Source: VRUE01 sp963816785
Lineage (GTDB): Bacteria > Actinomycetota > Thermoleophilia > Solirubrobacterales > 70-9
Assembly: GCA_963816785.1 (NCBI GenBank)
Contig: CAWFLL010000003.1
Location: 17,406-81,405 of the forward strand
Reading direction: 5' to 3'
Length of the DNA: 64,000 bases
Shown here: one piece after another, positions 45,150-53,787 of the stretch
Layout: the number at the start of each line of letters is the position of its first letter
Position numbering within the stretch: the first letter of the stretch is position 1
Translations under genes and position numbers: made by a program
Notes under the pieces: generated by a model
What the model saw: only the letters and a program-made list of their open reading frames with translations
What the model was told of the DNA's origin: nothing
Database searches by the model: none

Positions 45150-46418
45150 GTGGGCGACGGGCCTCGCGACCTGGTGCTAGTGCCCGGCTTTGTGTCGAAT
45201 CTCGAACTCGCCTGGGAGCATCCACCGTACGAGAGGTTCATGAGGAGGCTTTCGGCGTTCGCCCGCGTGATCGTATTCGACAAGCGTGGCGCCGGACTCT
45301 CCGATCCGGTCGATCGGGCCGCCACCATCGAGGAGCGGAACGACGACATTCGGGCGGTGATGGACGCGGCTGGGTCTGAGCAGGCCGATGTGTTCGGCTG
45401 GTCGGAGGGCGCGAACATGGCGGCGGTCTTCGCCGCCAGCTTCCCTGAGCGCGTCTCGGCGCTTGTCCTCTTCGGAACGTATGCGCGAGCGACTCCGGCA
45501 GAGGGCTACCCATGGGGCATTCCGCAGGAGTTGGAGGAGGCAGCGCTACGTGACAGCGAGGAGGACACCTGGGGTACGGGCCTCAGCCTGAGCTTCATGG
45601 CCCCCAGCCGGTTCGCGGACGAAGCGCTGGTGCGCTGGTGGGCACGCTTCGAGCGGCAGTCGATGAGCCCGGCAATGGCGCGTGCGGTGATCCGGCTAAG
45701 CATGGAGATGGACATACGCGACGTCCCCGCAAGCATCCGCGTTCCAACTCTTGTCCTCCATTGCAGCGCGGATGTGTTCCCCGTTGAGGGGGCGCGCTGG
45801 CTTGCCGAACAGATTCCCGACGCCCAATTCGTCGAGCTGCCGGGGGATGAACATTGGCCCTGGATCAGCGAACCCGATGCGAGCGTCGATGAGGTTGAGC
45901 AATTCCTCACCGGCGTGCGCCATGAGCACGAGCCCGACAGGGTGCTCACCACGATCCTGTTCACGGACATTGTCCGATCGACCGAGCGGGCTGCGGCCCT
46001 CGGCGACAAGCGCTGGCACGACCTGCTGCACCAGCATGACCGGCTCGTCCGCCGCGAGCTCGTCCGGCATCGAGGACGGGAGGTGAAGACCATCGGTGAC
46101 AGCGTACTCGCGACTTTCGACGGACCGGCCCGAGGGATTGGCTGCGCACGAGCGATCTGCGAACAGGCGAAGGCCCTTGGAATTGAGGTTCGTGCTGGAC
46201 TCCACTCTGGTGAGGTCGAGCTCCGGGACGGCGATGTCGGGGGCATTGCAGTGCACATCGGGGCCCGTGTTGCCAACAAGGCTGGGGCTGGAGAGGTGCT
46301 CGTGTCGGGTACCGTCAGGGACCTTGTCGTGGGTTCGGGCTTCGAGTTCACAGATAGAGGCACGCACTCATTAAGGGGCGCGCCGGGAGAGTGGCAGCTC
46401 TTCACCGTCGGGGCCTAG
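45150..46418 (+). CDS. Alpha/beta hydrolase fused to class III nucleotidyl cyclase
   Basis: 422 aa from the GTG at 45150. The N-terminal half is an alpha/beta hydrolase: VLVPGFVSNLELAWEHPPY, nucleophile VFGWSEGANMAAVFA (WSEG), LHCSADVFPVEG and LPGDEHWPW. The C-terminal half is a class III cyclase: TILFTDIVRSTERAA with the metal Asp, KTIGDSVLATF with the second Asp, and VNK/ARVANKAGAGEVLV. The family N-terminus (TRYARAGDIRVAYQVVGDGP) is encoded in frame from about 45089, but no ATG or GTG precedes it, so the true start may be non-canonical (ATT near 45080) or lost. Single cargo between att copies 5 and 6. Confidence 0.82.
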   Translation: MGDGPRDLVLVPGFVSNLELAWEHPPYERFMRRLSAFARVIVFDKRGAGLSDPVDRAATIEERNDDIRAVMDAAGSEQADVFGWSEGANMAAVFAASFPERVSALVLFGTYARATPAEGYPWGIPQELEEAALRDSEEDTWGTGLSLSFMAPSRFADEALVRWWARFERQSMSPAMARAVIRLSMEMDIRDVPASIRVPTLVLHCSADVFPVEGARWLAEQIPDAQFVELPGDEHWPWISEPDASVDEVEQFLTGVRHEHEPDRVLTTILFTDIVRSTERAAALGDKRWHDLLHQHDRLVRRELVRHRGREVKTIGDSVLATFDGPARGIGCARAICEQAKALGIEVRAGLHSGEVELRDGDVGGIAVHIGARVANKAGAGEVLVSGTVRDLVVGSGFEFTDRGTHSLRGAPGEWQLFTVGA

Positions 46419-46483
46419 CTGTGAGGCAACAGTGTTCGCTGCCGGAGCATGAGGGAGCGAGCCCTCGAAGCACAACGCCGTGA

Positions 46484-46660
46484 TGCCGGAGGAGGGACTC
46501 GAACCCCCGACACGCGGATTTATGATCGCGCGGCGCAAATGCGGGCTGGTGGCGTGGTGTTGCGGGCTTTGGGCGCTAATTGGCGGATTTCGGCTCCGAA
46601 ACGGGGTTCCGAGTGCGTGCTGAATCCGTGGCTTCCGCTGACACCCTGCTGGCACCCTGG
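46484..46660 (-). repeat. att copy 6 with long arm region
   Basis: tRNA 3' half identical to copy 1 through CGCGGAT, then TTATGATCGCG (one extra T in the anticodon loop), a GGGCGCTAATTGGCGG dyad, AATCCGTGGCTTCCG and arms CTGACACCCTG / CTGGCACCCTG. Its downstream half is closest to copy 4, suggesting that those two insertions came from related elements. Confidence 0.85.
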
Positions 46661-46785
46661 CGGGGTTGGACCGCCTCAAGACCCGTCCGCACCCACTCGG
46701 GCGTTCCCTGCAGAAGACGGTGCGGGAGACCACCGACGCACGCGAGGCTGAGAAATGGTGCACCTCGCCGCGCTGGGCACTCTTC

Positions 46786-47043
46786 CTACGGAACCCTGAA
46801 CGTGAGACCATCGATACCGGCGATGCAGGAACCAGCTCCCGCACATGTCGGGATCGCGTCGCCGTCGCTCTGAATGACCAGGTTGGCAGCAACCGGGGCC
46901 GGTGCGCCCGCCGCCGGCATGAACAGACCCTGAGACGGGCGATAGCCAACCGGGAGGGTGAAGGCGACCGTGTCGTCGGCAGCGTTGGAAAGGTTGCCCT
47001 TGAGATGGACGACGCCGATAGATCGCCAGGATCGCGCAGCCAT
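46786..47043 (-). pseudogene. C-terminal fragment resembling a phage tail-type beta domain
   Basis: Minus-strand segment reading VVHLKGNLSNAADDTVAFTL, PVGYRPSQGLFMPAAG, NLVIQSDGDAIPT and IAGIDGLTFRVP. This strand pattern (V-LKG, LP-GYRP, V-I-SDG, ISLDG-F) is the usual C-terminal domain of tail and head-decoration proteins in actinobacterial prophages. Its N-terminal part is absent; it is joined to the end of a replicative ATPase. Probably a recombination scar. Confidence 0.45.
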
Positions 47044-47570
47044 GACTACGGGCGATCTGGGTGATAGCCGAAACCGCGTGGCGGCTGTCCTTTGACTTGT
47101 GGGCGTCGGTCCTGCCGTCGAGAAACTCCATCAGCGGGTCAATGACGACCAGCGCGGTTTCGGACTCGGCGACCCGCCGGCCAAGCTCGTCGGCATCCTT
47201 CGGCACCCGGAACGGCACCGGATCATCCCGTGGCCCCATCTGGAACATCGAGACGCGGGAGAGGTCGGCTCCGGCAGCGAGCAGACGTGGCTTCAGGGTG
47301 TCGCCCGGAGCGTCCTCGGTCGTCACGATGATCGCCCGACCGGGGCCGGAGAGGTCGCCGTCGAGCTTGCCTTTGCGTCAGGTCCGCAATCAGCCGGACG
47401 TAGAGCAGACCCTTGCCGATCTTCGGTCGCCCCGAAAGCGACGTGAGCTTGCCGAGAGGAATGCGATCCTGCCATGCGAACCGCACCGGCTTGGCGACGA
47501 TCCTCGTGAAATCCGTGAGGGTCGAACCTCCGGGGTCAGGCTCGGTCGGTTCGGCAGGCTTCCGCGAGCG
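47030..47570 (-). pseudogene. Replicative helicase-type ATPase module, frame broken
   Basis: Segments read: linker EPTEPDPGGSTLTDFTRIVA, then RFAWQDRIPLGKLTSLSGRP with a P-loop GRPKIGKGLL, then IIVTTEDAPGDTL, then ALVVIDPLMEFLDGRTDAHK (Walker B) and AITQIARSHGCAILAI. This is the RepA/DnaB-like ATPase of phage and plasmid primase-helicases. It sits directly after the primase frame, and the Pro/Glu linker reads straight out of it after a one-base change near 47560, so the two were probably one protein. The C-terminus is lost at about 47030. Confidence 0.65.
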
Positions 47571-48291
47571 GCACTAGATCCGAGAGCGACTTCCCCGCCG
47601 CCAGGTGGTCGGACAGATCCTTGCCCTCTGCGGGTTCCAGAACCGTGACCTTCGCCGCGATCCCGTCAAGCGAAGCGGCGACTTCAGCGGCGTGCGGTCG
47701 GCCCCGCTTATCGGCGTCGCTGACGACCGCGACCTTCGCCCCTCGGAGCGTCTCCGAATACTCCGATCGCCACTTGCCAGCGCCACCGGGGTTACAGGTG
47801 GCAACCTTCCCTCGCTTCTCGGCGGCGTGAACGTCCTTCTCGCCCTCGCAGACGAGGACCGGCTTTCCGGCCTCGACGGCGGCGAGAACCTCCGGGAGCC
47901 GGTACAGAACGCGCCGAACGCCTTTCAGGTTCCAGATCCAACCGCCCGATCCGTCAGGTCGGCGCTGCCGAAAATCCTTCGGCCAGAACCTGACGACTTG
48001 ATACAGAGGCTTCCCGGCCTCGTCGGTGTAGTCGTATTCGGCGTCGATCGGAGCCGACCCGTTGCCGCTGTCGGCGAACAGATCCCGTGTCGAAAGTCCG
48101 ATCGCTCCGGCAACTTGCTCGATCGAGCAACCGCCAAAGCACTTCGCGAGGGTCCGTCCGTCCTGGCCGATCGCGATCGAGAGGGAGGGGGTCCGGTCGT
48201 CATGGGCCTCAACCGGACACCGGGCCATCCAGCGGTCAGGGCCGGTCGGATTGACGGCATCGAGACGGGCGAGGAAATCCTCGATCCTCAT
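47536..48291 (-). CDS. Phage/plasmid-type DNA primase (zinc finger plus TOPRIM)
   Basis: 251 aa from ATG 48291 (MRIEDFLARLDAV). The N-terminal zinc finger is CPVEAHDDRTPSLSIAIG ... CFGGC, and the TOPRIM domain has VLVCEGEKDVHAAEK (EG motif) and VVSDADKRG (DxD). Homologues are the N-terminal half of bifunctional primase-helicases. Its start overlaps the upstream gene by 4 nt (ATGA). With the ATPase module it forms a replication unit for the mobile element between att copies 6 and 8. Confidence 0.85.
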   Translation of the reverse strand: MRIEDFLARLDAVNPTGPDRWMARCPVEAHDDRTPSLSIAIGQDGRTLAKCFGGCSIEQVAGAIGLSTRDLFADSGNGSAPIDAEYDYTDEAGKPLYQVVRFWPKDFRQRRPDGSGGWIWNLKGVRRVLYRLPEVLAAVEAGKPVLVCEGEKDVHAAEKRGKVATCNPGGAGKWRSEYSETLRGAKVAVVSDADKRGRPHAAEVAASLDGIAAKVTVLEPAEGKDLSDHLAAGKSLSDLVPLAEACRTDRA

Positions 48292-48837
48292 CGGCTCCGC
48301 TCGCGCTCGACGGAGCGTCCAAGCTCGGCCCAAATCCGCGCCTGTATCGGTGCCGGGAGGAGTCCGAAAAGACGCAGACGTTCGGGGCCGGAAAAGCCCG
48401 CCGTCAGGTCGGCGAAATCGTCAAAGGTTTGGAGCCACCGCGAAGGTGGCTCGGGTAGGTCGGGGTCTGAGCCGGGGCCTGCGCGGGAGCCGCGACGCTT
48501 TGCGCCCGACCTTGCCCGCTGGCAGGAATGTCTCTCACGCGGGGAGACGTGTGGCCTGATCGCGTCGCAGGGGTGAGACTCGCGGCGACGGGCAATGACC
48601 AAATCCGCCCGTTTGTTCTGGCCCCGGCGGCGTGCAATCTCCCGCTGCGGTTTGGGCGAAAGGCTGGCGGTCGCGCAATGCCCGTTCGACCTCGTTATGG
48701 ATCTGGCGGGGGTTCTCGCCGCGTTCAATGCGACGGATTGCGCGGGTGAGGATTCGGACCGCCGAGCGGTCCCCCACGTCGGCGGCGTGGCCCCGTCGCG
48801 AGAGCAGCGATTTACGTATCGCCTCGCGTTGCCCCAT
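48288..48837 (-). CDS. Poorly resolved small protein(s) upstream of primase
   Basis: The 3' part is supported by a 4-nt stop/start overlap with the primase and by normal codons (RWLQTFDDFADLTAGFSGPE, LFGLLPAPIQARIWAEL). Upstream, another frame starting at ATG 48837 is also protein-like (MGQREAIRKSLLSRRGHAA, IRRIERGENPRQIHNEVERA). They may be two genes or one 180-aa protein with a frame break near 48590. No domain was recognised; small DNA-binding or regulatory proteins are usual in this position. Confidence 0.4.
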
Positions 48838-49155
48838 CCGTACGCGCCCTTGACTTCTCCACCTGCATTTCCTTTCACGGAGACTGTTCCGTGTGCTTGG
48901 TGAAGCGTAGCCCCTCTGTGTGCCGTGATCTAGGGCAGAGTCAAAGCAAAACGCCGCTCTCAGGGCAGAGAACGGCGCTTGCCAGGAAATGCCGATGCGT
49001 TCACGTACGGCCAGAACTGAGGCTACGGGACACCGGGGACAAGCTCTGGCGCGTTTCCCACCGGAGGCCAAAACCCGGACATAGCTCCGATGGGCCGGCA
49101 GCCCGAGTAAGTCCGGCGACGCCCAATCGACGTCGTTAGGCAGACTGCGGGCATC
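48838..49155. other. Intergenic region between primase module and RNase H gene
   Basis: About 320 bp between divergent genes. No coding frame, tRNA or att core was recognised. It presumably holds the divergent promoters of the replication module and rnhA. Confidence 0.4.
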
Positions 49156-49654
49156 GTGGCTTCGCCCAGCGACCTCACATACGACATCTGGACCGACGGC
49201 GCCTGCGCCCACAAGACCGGCGGCGCCGGTGGGTACGCGGCAGTACTGGTCGCCCGCCGTTCCGATGGCAGCATCGCCAAGCAGTGGGAGGTCTCCGGCG
49301 GCGACTTCGAAACCACGAACAACCGGATGGAGCTGATGGCGGTCATCACCGGATTGCGCGCCTTGCCCGCGCCCGCGCGCGTGTGCATCCACATCGACTC
49401 CACCTACGTGATGAAGAACTTCCAGGGACTGGCTTGAGCGCTGGCAAGGCAATGGCTGGCGGACGGCGGACGGGAAGCCGGTGAAGAACCGCGACCTGTG
49501 GGAGCAGCTGTCCACCGAGGTTGCCCGTCGCGAGGTGGAATGGGTGAAGGTCGCCGGTCACACCGGGGTCGAGTTGAACGAGCGCGCGGACCAACTCGCC
49601 TGCGCCCAACGGGACGCCTACGCCGAGCGGAGCCGTCGGCGCCCCGTGGAGTAG
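49156..49654 (+). pseudogene. rnhA: Ribonuclease HI, one frameshift
   Basis: Degrades RNA in RNA:DNA hybrids. Catalytic residues are present: Asp in DIWTDGACAH, Glu in NNRMELMAV, Asp in IHIDSTYVM and Asp in LNERADQLA. The frame breaks at a GGG (49425-49427); with two G it reads MKNFQDWLERWQGNGWRTAD, the standard family sequence, and runs to the stop at 49654 (165 aa). The GTG start at 49156 gives a normal N-terminus. RNase H beside a primase-helicase fits an element replication module. Confidence 0.85.
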
Positions 49655-49900
49655 CTCCTCCCCCGACAGGGGCAGTAGAGACCCGACATTCTGCCACTCG
49701 TCATTCCATACCTTCCACTCGGAAAGGCGCGTTTGCGGCCAAACTCTATGAGCGGGCCATATATATGTACGCAGCGCCCACGCCCCCGAACCACCCCCCG
49801 CCCCCCTCACGGCCCAGATCGTCGCTGGCGATTCGCAGCCGGCGGCGACCGAAGGTCGCAAGCTCAATCGTTCGCGGGGGGAGGAGGCCGGGTCCGAAGG

Positions 49901-49990
49901 GCGGGAGGGGTTTCGACATGCGGATTACGTGTCCGCTCGCGGTCCCAATCCGTGCCTGAAAACGGGGGGGTGACAACGGGGTGACAACGG
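49901..49990 (-). repeat. att copy 8 (degenerate) with GTGACAAC arms
   Basis: GACATGCGGATTACG resembles the tRNA core GACACGCGGATTATG of the other copies, and AATCCGTGCC resembles the shared AATCCGTGGC block. The T-arm and acceptor part are decayed. Two GTGACAAC octamers follow at 49970-49977 and 49981-49988, 11 bp apart like the arms of other copies. They are the exact inverse of the pair at 55662-55680. Confidence 0.5.
49970..49988 (+). repeat. Left arm-type pair, GTGACAAC x2
   Basis: Direct octamer repeats GTGACAAC spaced 11 bp start to start. The inverted pair GTTGTCAC x2 with the same spacing lies 5.7 kb to the right. Probable integrase arm-binding sites at the left end of one element. 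Confidence 0.65.
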
Positions 49991-50131
49991 CCCGACCGGA
50001 GATTGGCGCGCCGCACCCGGCCAGCGAAATCCCTTTCGGATGTGGGGCGCGATCCGGCTCGCCTGCAAGGGGACACGACCAGCGCACCGAGTCACGTCAA
50101 CCTGACACGACGAGCAGCTACGGTCCGAAGC

Positions 50132-50326
50132 GTGGCGGAGAACCCAACGACAGGGCATCGGGCGAGCGTCGAGCGGATGTCCCACGCCTGGGTCGCCGTC
50201 TGCGCGGACTGCCGATGGATGGGCGGCGACCACCGCCATCGCACTGCGTCTGAGCGAGAGGCCGAGATGCACCGACACGGCCAGCGGCCTCAATGGAGCA
50301 TCCCGCAACACTCCCACCGCCCCTGA
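50132..50326 (+). CDS. Small Cys/His-rich protein (possible zinc ribbon)
   Basis: 64 aa from the GTG at 50132; an internal ATG at residue 16 would give a 49 aa form (MSHAWVAVCADCRWMGGDHR). CADC plus several His residues (DHRHR, MHRHGQ, HSH) could bind a metal. The stop lies 1 nt before the stop of the convergent nuclease gene. Support is limited to codon use and motif, so this may be chance. Confidence 0.4.
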   Translation: MAENPTTGHRASVERMSHAWVAVCADCRWMGGDHRHRTASEREAEMHRHGQRPQWSIPQHSHRP

Positions 50327-50327
50327 C

Positions 50328-52271
50328 CTAGATCCCCTCGGCTGAATCGCTCCTCGATTTCAGACTCTTCAAATAGGCGACGGTCTCGTCAACGGAGCAG
50401 ATTCTCGGGACGCCCGTAGGGAACCACAGCGCGTCGTCTAAGGACCAGATGTATTCCACGCCGCCGGTACATACGAGGTATTCAACGGAGTCAATCCCCT
50501 CTGGAAGCTCGTAGTTTCGGCCCTGCGGATGGTCTTCAAGCACTCGGGCCAGCGAACGGGCCTTGTCCAGGTGCTTTTCAAGATCCTTGCGCCGTCCGAC
50601 CATTGCGCCGAATTCACCCCTGTCGATACGGAACCCATGTGAAAGGGCTTTGCACTCGACGACATACAGCGTATTTCCGATCGGTACGCCCACGTCGATC
50701 TCGCGCTCCACGGTGCCGTCCACCTTCAGACGCTTCTGTCGCTCCCATATCTCGAAGCCCGCCTCTTCCAGTCTGCCAGCGACCTTGTCCTCAAAGTCAA
50801 CAGCCTTGGCGAATCCAGCCGCTCCGTCGAGTGAGCCGACCGTACGCATTACGCCCGAAAGGGCGACCGGTAGCGATCCAAGATCGACCGTGTAAAAACC
50901 GTCCCCTGGAACAATGATCTTGAAAGGCTGCCGATCCCACAACGAAATTTGCTCGAAATCGCTCTCGCTGTACATCCAAGCTGCGGCGGCAGCTGCGGTG
51001 GCTGAGACTGCCGACTCTTGCGTCAACTCTTCGCCGTCGCCGATCCCCTCCATCCACGATGGCAAAAAGTACGACACCTCGTCCACGAATCGGTCGAAGC
51101 TTTCATCAAGTACGGCGAAATAGCCGGTCCCGAGAATCTGGGTGGCAAACAATGGATTTTGTGTCATCGCGACCATCGTGTGCATCCACAGGCTCCAAAT
51201 AAATCCGAGCAGATGCGCCGCACGCACTCCAATTCGCTCTTCAAGCTCAGCGTCGAACAGCTGAAGAAACCCCAAAGCTCCTGCCAAGTCCCACGGGCTG
51301 AAAACGTAGTTCATCGGGTCTCTCAATCGGACCTTCCACATTCGTTCGTCCGTGGATGAGCTACGCCCCTCAATGTTGAGGGTCGGGATAAGAATGCCGG
51401 TCGTAAAATGCTCGGTCGCCTCGTCCAGCCCTTCAAAGTCGCCAAGTAGGACCGTGCCAGATGAGCTACCGAGGTCTCCGTGCGATTCGGCCCTTGCGTC
51501 CAGTGATCGCATCAGCGCCTGCTGTTCATCTGTTGCGTTTGCAAAGACTTCCTGATTTTCGATCTTCAATTCGGCCCCCTTCCCGACCCTGCGATAGCTC
51601 GCCGCGCCGCCCGAGTACGCCAGAGCCAACTCATCGAGTCTGTAGAGAGCCAATAGATCGTCGTCGGAAAGATCAGCCGGAACCCGCCGCCCCCCAAAAG
51701 GTGTGTCCATCTCCGTGAACTCGGTGTCAAGTGGATCTGGGAGGCCATACTTCAGGATCGCGAGGGTCAGAATCCGTCTGTATAGAAGGGTGGACCACTC
51801 TGGCATGTCTGCTTCCAACGTCACCACTGCTGGCTGGCGTCGAGTGAGATGGAGCCAGTAGGCGCGACTGTGACGACACGCGATGCCCGCGATGCGATCC
51901 TCTATGTCGGCGAGGTAGGCATCCAGTACGGCGGCTGCCTCCCCTCCTGAAATGCCAGAGCCGACGGCACCTGCCCGCGCCTCACGCGCTTGAACAACCG
52001 GTTCCTTTGCAAGGGCTTCGAAATCCGGGATCTCATGGATGCGTTGATTGATCCAGACAGCCACCCAATCAACCGAGATCGCGGCGGATGCTTTCCTTGC
52101 TACTTGTTCGGCAGATTCATCGGCATCCAGATGGCAGTGCTTGTACTTCTTGCCGCTACCGCAGTGGCAGGGATCATTTCTACCTCGGTCAGTGTTCCCG
52201 TAGCGGGCGCTACCCGACAGCGGAGGCCGGTCGCGAGTGGATTGACACATCGCCGAGGCTAGGCCCCGCAC
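50328..52271 (-). CDS. SEC-C zinc-motif protein with C-terminal PD-(D/E)XK nuclease domain
   Basis: 647 aa, single-gene operon. The N-terminal SEC-C motif GRNDPCHCGSGKKYKHCH is at residues 30-47. A long helical middle region (60-490) has no recognised domain. Residues about 492-560 form a restriction-endonuclease-like core: DFEDKVAGRLEEAGFEIWER, REIDVGVPIGNTLYVVECKA, with catalytic Asp near 526 and ECK near 539-541. This pattern (E...D...ExK) matches Mrr/NERD-like PD-(D/E)XK nucleases. Codon choice is less GC-biased than the core genes, suggesting transfer. A host-defence or element-stability nuclease is inferred; no methylase or partner is adjacent. An in-frame ATG at residue 8 may be the start. 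Confidence 0.75.
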   Translation of the reverse strand: MRGLASAMCQSTRDRPPLSGSARYGNTDRGRNDPCHCGSGKKYKHCHLDADESAEQVARKASAAISVDWVAVWINQRIHEIPDFEALAKEPVVQAREARAGAVGSGISGGEAAAVLDAYLADIEDRIAGIACRHSRAYWLHLTRRQPAVVTLEADMPEWSTLLYRRILTLAILKYGLPDPLDTEFTEMDTPFGGRRVPADLSDDDLLALYRLDELALAYSGGAASYRRVGKGAELKIENQEVFANATDEQQALMRSLDARAESHGDLGSSSGTVLLGDFEGLDEATEHFTTGILIPTLNIEGRSSSTDERMWKVRLRDPMNYVFSPWDLAGALGFLQLFDAELEERIGVRAAHLLGFIWSLWMHTMVAMTQNPLFATQILGTGYFAVLDESFDRFVDEVSYFLPSWMEGIGDGEELTQESAVSATAAAAAAWMYSESDFEQISLWDRQPFKIIVPGDGFYTVDLGSLPVALSGVMRTVGSLDGAAGFAKAVDFEDKVAGRLEEAGFEIWERQKRLKVDGTVEREIDVGVPIGNTLYVVECKALSHGFRIDRGEFGAMVGRRKDLEKHLDKARSLARVLEDHPQGRNYELPEGIDSVEYLVCTGGVEYIWSLDDALWFPTGVPRICSVDETVAYLKSLKSRSDSAEGI

Positions 52272-52456
52272 CGGCGGCTAGGGCGGGCCGATGGAAATCT
52301 GTTTTGAGGAACTACCGGAACCTACGACCACTCTCACGGGCAGCAGGTGGCGGCGGGTGAGGAGTGCGAGCGCACGATCGTTGAGCCGCGCCAGAACTCC
52401 GCTCCGATCGTCAGCAGACAAATTGAAGCGGGCTGCCCCCAGCTTGAACCCCCGGA

Positions 52457-53674
52457 TCAGACGGAGTTGACCCCGGCAGGTATCAGTCGCCGATCCACCT
52501 TCGCAGGCCAGACGAACCTTGACCCATCGGCGGTGGACCCTTTTCCACTGACTATGCGGGCAGCGAGGGGCTTCGGGGTGATCCGGCCAACGATCCCCGG
52601 TTCCTTCGGAACCTGCATTGAGCAGGTGAGACCACCACCCATGCATGATCCTTCGCCCGATGCCGTGTACCAGACGTTGCCGTCGGGTCCCGAAGCGATA
52701 GCGATCGCTTCAGTGGGCTTGGGCAGTTTGATCTCAGTAATCCTCCCGTTGTTCGGGTTGATCCGACCGATCTTGCCGACCCCATTGGTGAACCAAAGGC
52801 GGCCATCAGGCCCTGAAGTGATTGCCCCTGGATAGCTGGCACCGGGGGTCGGGTGCCCGTGCCGATACACCGGGTGGGGCAAGGGGAAGCTGGTCACTTC
52901 TCCTGAGGGAGTGATTCTCCCAATCGCCGGAGTAACGCCATCATTCAATGTGAACCAGAGGTTTCCATCCGGTCCGGTTGTGATGCCCGAGCGCTGCTGG
53001 GTATTCGTGAGCGGAACCGGAAATGTTGTCGCCTGGCCATTGGGCGTGAAGCGGACGATCTCATCCCCATTTGTGAGCCACAGATTGCCGTCGGGGCCAA
53101 ATGTCATCGCAGGTTGGCTGACCCCCTTGCGACGTGGAATTGGCGGGAAGGTCATCTCTTCTCCGGTGGGTGTCAGGCGACCGACAACGAGGTTGGAGGC
53201 TTCAAGCCCCCCGTTGCCTGAAAGAAGTCCAGTCGTAAACCAGAGGCTGCCGTCTGGCGCTGGGGTGAGAGCGGCGGGACTGACTCCTGGCGTCGAATGT
53301 TCCGAAAGCTGGCCAAGCGGCGTGATCTGAGATACACCTGGTTCGCCCGTTGCGAACGAAAGAACGCCTCCCGGACCTCCAACAATTGAGATGGGCGAGT
53401 TCGGGACAGGGAATCCCGTTATCGCACCGTCGGGCGTGATTCTGTTGATTTCACGTTCGAAGTGGCATGGACAATCAAGTCCGGATTTGCCCGGTTCCCC
53501 TGTCGAACTCCCGAACCACATGTTCCCGTCGGGGCCGGGGGCGATCGGCCCAACCTGCGAGGGAGCGCGGGGGAACTGGAACTGGGCGATCCCATCCGGC
53601 TTGGCGCTCGCATTCCCCGCCAGTACGGCCAGGGCCACGAGCGGCACAAGGGCTGTCCCGATTCTCCATTTCAT
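52457..53674 (-). CDS. Virginiamycin B lyase-like secreted beta-propeller
   Basis: 405 aa from ATG 53674 (MKWRIGTALVPLVALAVLAG signal). Repeated blades carry GPDGNMWFG, APDGSLWFTTG, GPDGNLWLTN, GPDGNLWFTLN, GPDGRLWFTN and GPDGNVWYTA, the Vgb/streptogramin lyase repeat, each with an IGRITP strand. True Vgb is cytosolic; exported homologues are common and usually lack proven lyase activity, so antibiotic resistance should not be assumed. Cargo of the 49.9-55.7 kb element. Confidence 0.82.
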   Translation of the reverse strand: MKWRIGTALVPLVALAVLAGNASAKPDGIAQFQFPRAPSQVGPIAPGPDGNMWFGSSTGEPGKSGLDCPCHFEREINRITPDGAITGFPVPNSPISIVGGPGGVLSFATGEPGVSQITPLGQLSEHSTPGVSPAALTPAPDGSLWFTTGLLSGNGGLEASNLVVGRLTPTGEEMTFPPIPRRKGVSQPAMTFGPDGNLWLTNGDEIVRFTPNGQATTFPVPLTNTQQRSGITTGPDGNLWFTLNDGVTPAIGRITPSGEVTSFPLPHPVYRHGHPTPGASYPGAITSGPDGRLWFTNGVGKIGRINPNNGRITEIKLPKPTEAIAIASGPDGNVWYTASGEGSCMGGGLTCSMQVPKEPGIVGRITPKPLAARIVSGKGSTADGSRFVWPAKVDRRLIPAGVNSV

Positions 53675-53787
53675 TGACCAGACTCCCGCATGGCTCCGCT
53701 GGTGGCATGCGGCATCCACTTAGAACCACAACACGAAATCATGTTCATTGTTCCGGACGACGCCCCCCGGGAACGGTTGACCCCGAG

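Noticed and set aside
49655..49900. Plus-strand frames after rnhA such as one encoding YICTQRPRPRTTPRPP.
   Set aside because: Low-complexity Pro/Arg translation of C-rich DNA without a start context.
52457..53674. Streptogramin resistance gene.
   Set aside because: The propeller repeats match the Vgb superfamily, but a signal peptide is present, and most such secreted homologues have no lyase activity shown. I keep only the fold-level call.
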